Made by a program: the position numbers and the translations under genes | Assembly (NCBI GenBank): GCA_023819375.1 | Contig: JAMWDI010000012.1 | Location: 1-10,972, forward strand | Source of the DNA: Candidatus Omnitrophota bacterium | GTDB lineage: Bacteria; Ratteibacteria; UBA8468; B48-G9; JAFGKM01 | DNA: 10,972 nt | Direction: 5' to 3' | Notes under the pieces: model-generated | The model's database searches: none | Seen by the model: only the letters and a program-made list of their open reading frames with translations | What the model was told of the DNA's origin: nothing | Shown here: piece after piece, positions 7,895-10,972 of the stretch | How positions within the stretch are numbered: the stretch's first letter is position 1 | Layout of the letters: the number at the start of each line of letters is the position of its first letter

Positions 7895-8589
7895 ATTCAA
7901 AAAATAAAGAAAAATTATTTATTAGTAATTTTTATCTTTTACTCTCTTTTTTTTCTTTGTATATCTTTAACAGGAAATTTTAAGATATTTGTCAAGAAAT
8001 TTTATTTACCTTATATTTTGATTGGCATTTTGATTTTACTATTCCTTTCAATCATAAAAACAAAAAGAAGATTAAAAAATTTAAAGAAATCAATGATTAT
8101 GATATATTTTCTTTTATTATATTTTTGTTCCCTCTAATTTTATTTATAATTGCAAAACCAACGAGTTTACCAACCTATGCTGCCTTAAAAAGAGGGATAA
8201 AAACAGAATTTTCAAGTGAAGATGTATTAAAGTCATTGCAGGAAAAAATAGAGATTGAAGGAAAATATAAAAAATTGACTATAAAACAATTACTTGCTTT
8301 TTCAAAATCAAAACCAGATGAAATAAATGATAGAGATATTTCAGTTGAAGGAATGGTATATAAAGGAGAAGGGAAAGAAAAATTTACATTGATAAGATTT
8401 TTAATAACCTGTTGTGCTGCTGATGCTACACCTCTTGGAATAGAAGTTAAATATGAAAATATAGAAGAATTGAAAAATGAAGAATGGGTAAAAGTAAAAG
8501 GTAAAGTAAAAATAGAGGATGGGAAAATAATAATATATGCAGAAAATATAGAAAAAATCAACCCACCATCTGACCCTTATTTATATTAA
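7895..8589 (+). pseudogene. DUF1980/TIGR03943 (YcgQ-type) membrane protein, frameshifted
   Basis: The intact C-terminal part (frame of 8125-8589) matches B. subtilis YcgQ in design: a hydrophobic FLFPLILFIIA, then ISVEGMVYK, RFLITCCAADATPLGIEV, EEWVKVKGKV and the final PPSDPYLY. This frame is open back to 7984 and reads KKFKEINDYDIFSFIIF before the membrane segment. The two N-terminal membrane helices expected for the family are in another frame just upstream (YLLVIFIFYSLFFL and LPYILIGILILLFLSI, about 7913-8052). One missing A in the run at 8062-8066 would join them into a single protein of about 230 residues. The first part has no ATG, GTG or TTG start; ATT at 7895 after AAGGATAGG is the only reasonable candidate. 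The family usually has a YcgR-type permease partner, which is not present here. Either a pseudogene or a sequencing error; a TTG start at 8125 for a short protein is unlikely. Confidence 0.72.
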
Positions 8590-8590
8590 T

Positions 8591-9647
8591 TTATTTAAAA
8601 ATGACTTCTTTCCCTTTTTCTGAACTTATATATATACCTTCAAGCATTTTTATTACTTCCAAACTTTCTTCAGGTTTTACTGGAACTTCTTTATCTTCCT
8701 TAACACATTCAAAGAAAATTCTTATTTTTTCATGATAAGGTGGATTGTCTGGTAAAAGGTCAAATCTTAATGTAATGTCTTGGAAGAACGCCATTTCTCT
8801 CTTTTGCAAGTTTTCCATCAGGCCATCTTATTCCACCTTCTGTACCAAATAAAGTTGTAGAAAAATCCTCTATTTTTTCCATATTTGCAAGGAAACTACA
8901 GGTTAAATTTAAACTTCTACCATCTGCAAATTTAATAAATCCTGCAGCAAAATCCTCTATATTATATTTCTCTCTATCCCACTCCCCATAATCCTCTTAT
9001 ATCTTTTCTTTTTGTAAGTTTTGTTAAAGTTACACCTGTAACTGAATATACTTTGGGACAACCCATAAACCAGTAAGTTAAGTCAAGAATATGAACTCCA
9101 ATATCAAACATAAGGCCACCACCTGAAAGATTTTTATCAATAAATGTATCTCTTGCTGGTAAAAACCTTCTTTTTAATGCATGTGCAATTGCAAAATATA
9201 TTTCTCCAAGTTCTCCATCATCAATATATTTTTTAAGAACTATGGAATCCTTTCTAAATCTTTGATGTTGTGTAGCCATTAATTTTTTATTTTCTTTTTT
9301 TGACCATTTAATCATATCCTCTACTTCTTTTACACTTGCTGCAAGTGGTTTTTTTCACAAATAACATGTTTTTTTGCTTTAAGTGATTCAATTGTTGCAG
9401 GATGATGAATCTTATTTGGTGCACATACATCAACTATATCAATCTCCTCAATTTTTAACATTTCTTTATAATCATCAAAAACATATTTTATACCAAATTC
9501 ATTTTTAGCAATATTTCTAACTTGTTCAGATGGGTCAGAAATAGCAATTACTTCAACATCTGGTATTTTTTTCCAGCCAGGATAATGTGTCATCCTTGCA
9601 ATTCCTCCAAAACCAATAAATCCAACTAAATATTTCCCATTTTTCAT
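8591..9647 (-). pseudogene. Gfo/Idh/MocA family oxidoreductase with three frameshifts
   Basis: Joined across frames this is a normal-length (about 350 residues) NAD(P)-dependent sugar dehydrogenase-type protein. The N-terminal Rossmann part has VGFIGFGGIAR (GxGxxA) and VEVIAISDPS. The first frame breaks after VICEK in a T7 run (9349-9355), exactly at the conserved EKP motif; the next frame supplies PLAASVKEVEDMIKW and continues to GGGLMFDIGVHILDLTYW with the conserved Asp and His. It breaks again at the C4 run 8984-8987, after RGLWG. The third frame reads EWDREKYNIEDFAAGFIKF, LFGTEGGIRWPDGKL and NGVL, and breaks near 8781-8787. The fourth frame gives QDITLRFDLLPDN and IRIFFECVKEDKEVPVKP to the stop. 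The start is the ATG at 9647, behind AAGGGAGGGA; an upstream in-frame ATG at 9713 lacks such a site. Its stop is one base from that of the DUF1980 gene. Substrate unknown; likely sugar or inositol-like. Confidence 0.85.
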
Positions 9648-9729
9648 CTTTCCCTCCCTTTTTAAAATTTTATTTATTTTTATCATAAAAACAAATTTTG
9701 TTATTAGATGCAATTTTTAAAAAAAATTA

Positions 9730-9737
9730 TGTATACA
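9730..9737. promoter_or_regulatory. Palindrome TGTATACA, candidate operator upstream of regulator 2
   Basis: The same palindrome as at 473-480, here 34 bases upstream of the -35 element of regulator 2 and in the divergent region shared with the oxidoreductase gene, whose ATG is 82 bases away. The regulator could therefore act on both genes. A half-site TGTATA again overlaps the -10 (9792-9797), 62 bases downstream of the palindrome versus 60 in copy 1. Confidence 0.5.
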
Positions 9738-9771
9738 AAAATTAATTTTTAAATAATATTTGAATAAAAAC

Positions 9772-9799
9772 TTGACAAATTCTAAAATATGTGTATAAC
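9772..9799 (+). promoter_or_regulatory. Sigma-70-type promoter of regulator 2
   Basis: TTGACA (9772-9777) and TATAAC (9794-9799) are separated by 16 bases, as in copy 1. The -10 ends 10 bases before the ATG at 9810, so transcription would start only about 4 bases before it, giving an essentially leaderless message. Confidence 0.75.
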
Positions 9800-9809
9800 T
9801 AATAAAAGA

Positions 9810-10841
9810 ATGGCAAAACTAATTTTATGGAAAATGATTTATAAAGAATTAAAAGAAGAAATAAAGAGTGGTAAATATAAAGAAGGTGACAGATTTTTGA
9901 AAATTAATGATTTATGTGAGAGATTTAAAGTAAGTGAGATAACAGCAAGAAGAGTTTTGAACGAACTTGAAAGAGAGAAATTGATTATAAAAAAACAAAG
10001 GATTGGAACAATAATAAATAGAACAAATTTAAAACTTTTCTTTATTGTTCCTCATGTCTGGAATTTAAAAAACATATCCTCTTTACCTATTATTCAGGCA
10101 GAAGTTTTAAAAGGTATTTTTAAAAAAAGTGTTGAAGAAAATGTTGAAATTGAATTTGTTGATGAAAAAACATTTTTTAAAAATATTAAGAATGGAATTT
10201 ATTTCCTTTTTTATCATAGTTTAGACGATAAAAAAGAGAAAGAAATTTTAGAAAAAATTTCTTCAAATATTGTAATAGTTCATTCTCCTGTTTCTATTAA
10301 AAATATCCATACAATTAGAGTAAATCTTTATAATGGCGCCTATATTGCAGTAATTCATCTGATTGAGAGAGGTTACAAAAGAATAGGATTTATTACTGGT
10401 TCATTAAAAAATGAATGGTTTCTATTAAGATTTGAAGGATATCTATCTGCATTGAGGGAAAGGAAAATTGGATTTGATGTAAAATTTGTTAAAGAGACAG
10501 ATGGAGAAAAAGAAGAAAATGACTGGAATGCCTTTGAAGAATTATTGAATTTAAAAAATCCACCAGATGCTATTTTCTGTGCCAATGATAAAAGAGCAAT
10601 TCATATACTTGAATATTGTTATAAGAAAAATATAAAAGTGCCAGATGAAATAGGAATAATTGGATTTGATAATATACCAGAAACAGAAATAACAAATCCT
10701 CCATTAACAACAATAGAAACACATCTTGAAAAATTAGGAGAAAAGGCAATTGAACTTGGAATTAAATTGACTACAGAAAAGATAAAAGAAACTCAAGATA
10801 TAGTAATAGAACCAGAAATAATAATTAGAAAATCAACATAA
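9810..10841 (+). CDS. GntR/LacI-type (AraR-like) transcriptional regulator, copy 2
   Basis: This 343-residue paralogue has the same domains as copy 1: GntR winged helix at about 5-70 and a LacI-type sugar-binding domain at about 75-340. The start is the ATG at 9810 (MAKLILWK), which aligns with the Met of copy 1. The longer reading from 9789 would begin upstream of the -10 element and is rejected. Residues 1-40 differ from copy 1 at 16 positions; residues 41-343 are identical, with no DNA difference that I can see. The recognition helix and wing lie in the identical part, so both proteins should recognise nearly the same operator and the same ligand. A second pseudopilin follows after 14 bases, as in the first cassette. 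Confidence 0.93.
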   Translation: MAKLILWKMIYKELKEEIKSGKYKEGDRFLKINDLCERFKVSEITARRVLNELEREKLIIKKQRIGTIINRTNLKLFFIVPHVWNLKNISSLPIIQAEVLKGIFKKSVEENVEIEFVDEKTFFKNIKNGIYFLFYHSLDDKKEKEILEKISSNIVIVHSPVSIKNIHTIRVNLYNGAYIAVIHLIERGYKRIGFITGSLKNEWFLLRFEGYLSALRERKIGFDVKFVKETDGEKEENDWNAFEELLNLKNPPDAIFCANDKRAIHILEYCYKKNIKVPDEIGIIGFDNIPETEITNPPLTTIETHLEKLGEKAIELGIKLTTEKIKETQDIVIEPEIIIRKST

Positions 10842-10851
10842 AAGGAGGTGA
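10841..10851 (+). promoter_or_regulatory. Near-perfect Shine-Dalgarno of pseudopilin 2
   Basis: AAAGGAGGTGA, identical in sequence and spacing (4 bases to the ATG at 10856) to the site in front of pseudopilin 1. Confidence 0.85.
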
Positions 10852-10855
10852 AATT

Positions 10856-10972
10856 ATGAAAAGGAAAGGTTTTACATTAATAGAATTGCTTGTAGTAGTG
10901 GCAATCATAGCGATACTTGCAGCAATGCTTTTACCTGCTCTAAGTAAGGCACGTGAAAGAGCAAGACAGGCA
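10856..10972 (+). CDS. Pseudopilin, second copy, N-terminal 39 residues (cut by window end)
   Basis: The fragment contains the basic leader, the KRKG|FTLIE prepilin peptidase site, the whole hydrophobic helix and the start of the KARERARQA segment. It is identical in protein sequence to residues 1-39 of the pseudopilin at 1603, with one synonymous change (TTG for TTA in codon 11). Whether the globular domain also matches, or diverges to fit different downstream enzymes, cannot be seen here. Confidence 0.9.
   Translation, partial: MKRKGFTLIELLVVVAIIAILAAMLLPALSKARERARQA

Larger units (their letters stand above)
9930..10972 (+). repeat. Long direct repeat, copy 2 (runs to window end)
   Basis: Second copy of the 1043-base repeat at 677-1719, same orientation, with one mismatch (G at 10888). 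It continues to the last base of the window, so its true right end is unknown. The two copies flank about 8.2 kb carrying the secreted-enzyme genes and two broken genes. Confidence 0.95.

Noticed and set aside
8074-8080. A_AAA_AAT as a programmed -1 frameshift site in the DUF1980 gene
   Set aside because: It fits the heptamer pattern, but such runs are common in this AT-rich sequence, no stimulating hairpin or Shine-Dalgarno is seen, and programmed shifting is not known for the family. A lost A in the run at 8062-8066 is simpler.
8175-8561. Minus-strand 128-codon ORF opposite the DUF1980 gene
   Set aside because: Shadow of a clear family match on the + strand; its composition is that of reverse-complemented coding DNA.
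9789-9809. Upstream ATG giving a 350-residue regulator 2
   Set aside because: This ATG lies upstream of the -10 element, and the ATG at 9810 aligns exactly with the start of copy 1.
677-10972. Composite transposon bounded by the long direct repeats
   Set aside because: No transposase, terminal inverted repeats or target-site duplications are visible, and the repeats are ordinary regulator and pilin genes.

Overview
The window is strongly AT-rich (by eye about 30% G+C) and uses the standard code; the alanine aminotransferase fragment ends in TGA. It comes from a bacterium with diderm-type secreted enzymes, type IV pilin-like proteins and AraR-like (GntR + LacI) regulators. A regulator, an H-X9-DG pseudopilin and large secreted DUF4091/TIM-barrel proteins in a row is typical of uncultivated polysaccharide degraders of the Lentisphaerota/Omnitrophota kind. 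That placement is an inference from gene content, not a proven assignment.

Layout from left to right: (1) the 3' end of an AlaC-like alanine aminotransferase (2-439, +). (2) A promoter region with a TGTATACA palindrome and a strong sigma-70-type promoter. (3) A likely four-gene + strand operon (557-7876): a GntR/LacI regulator, an H-X9-DG pseudopilin with a near-perfect ribosome binding site, a secreted TIM-barrel glycosidase-like protein, and a secreted protein with a CBM9-like domain and a C-terminal DUF4091/GH123-like domain. (4) A frameshifted DUF1980/TIGR03943 (YcgQ-type) membrane protein (about 7895-8589, +). (5) Converging on it with one base between stop codons, a Gfo/Idh/MocA oxidoreductase broken by three frameshifts (9647-8591, -). 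(6) A second promoter region of the same design and a second regulator-pseudopilin pair, cut by the window end.

The most striking feature is the duplicated regulator-pseudopilin cassette. From the first base of regulator codon 41 to the end of the window (677-1719 and 9930-10972, 1043 bp each) I see one difference, a synonymous A/G in the pilin. The first 40 codons and the promoter regions are clearly homologous but diverged. This sharp boundary points to recent gene conversion or unequal recombination, or to an assembly problem at a repeat.

Working model (inference): each cassette is a sugar-responsive control and cell-surface module. The regulator senses a saccharide and controls its own operon through TGTATACA-type sites. 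The pseudopilin is made at high level from its strong ribosome binding site and may present or help export the downstream secreted enzymes. The oxidoreductase would fit sugar catabolism. The two genes between the cassettes carry four apparent frameshifts within about 1.3 kb, so that stretch is either decaying or poorly sequenced.
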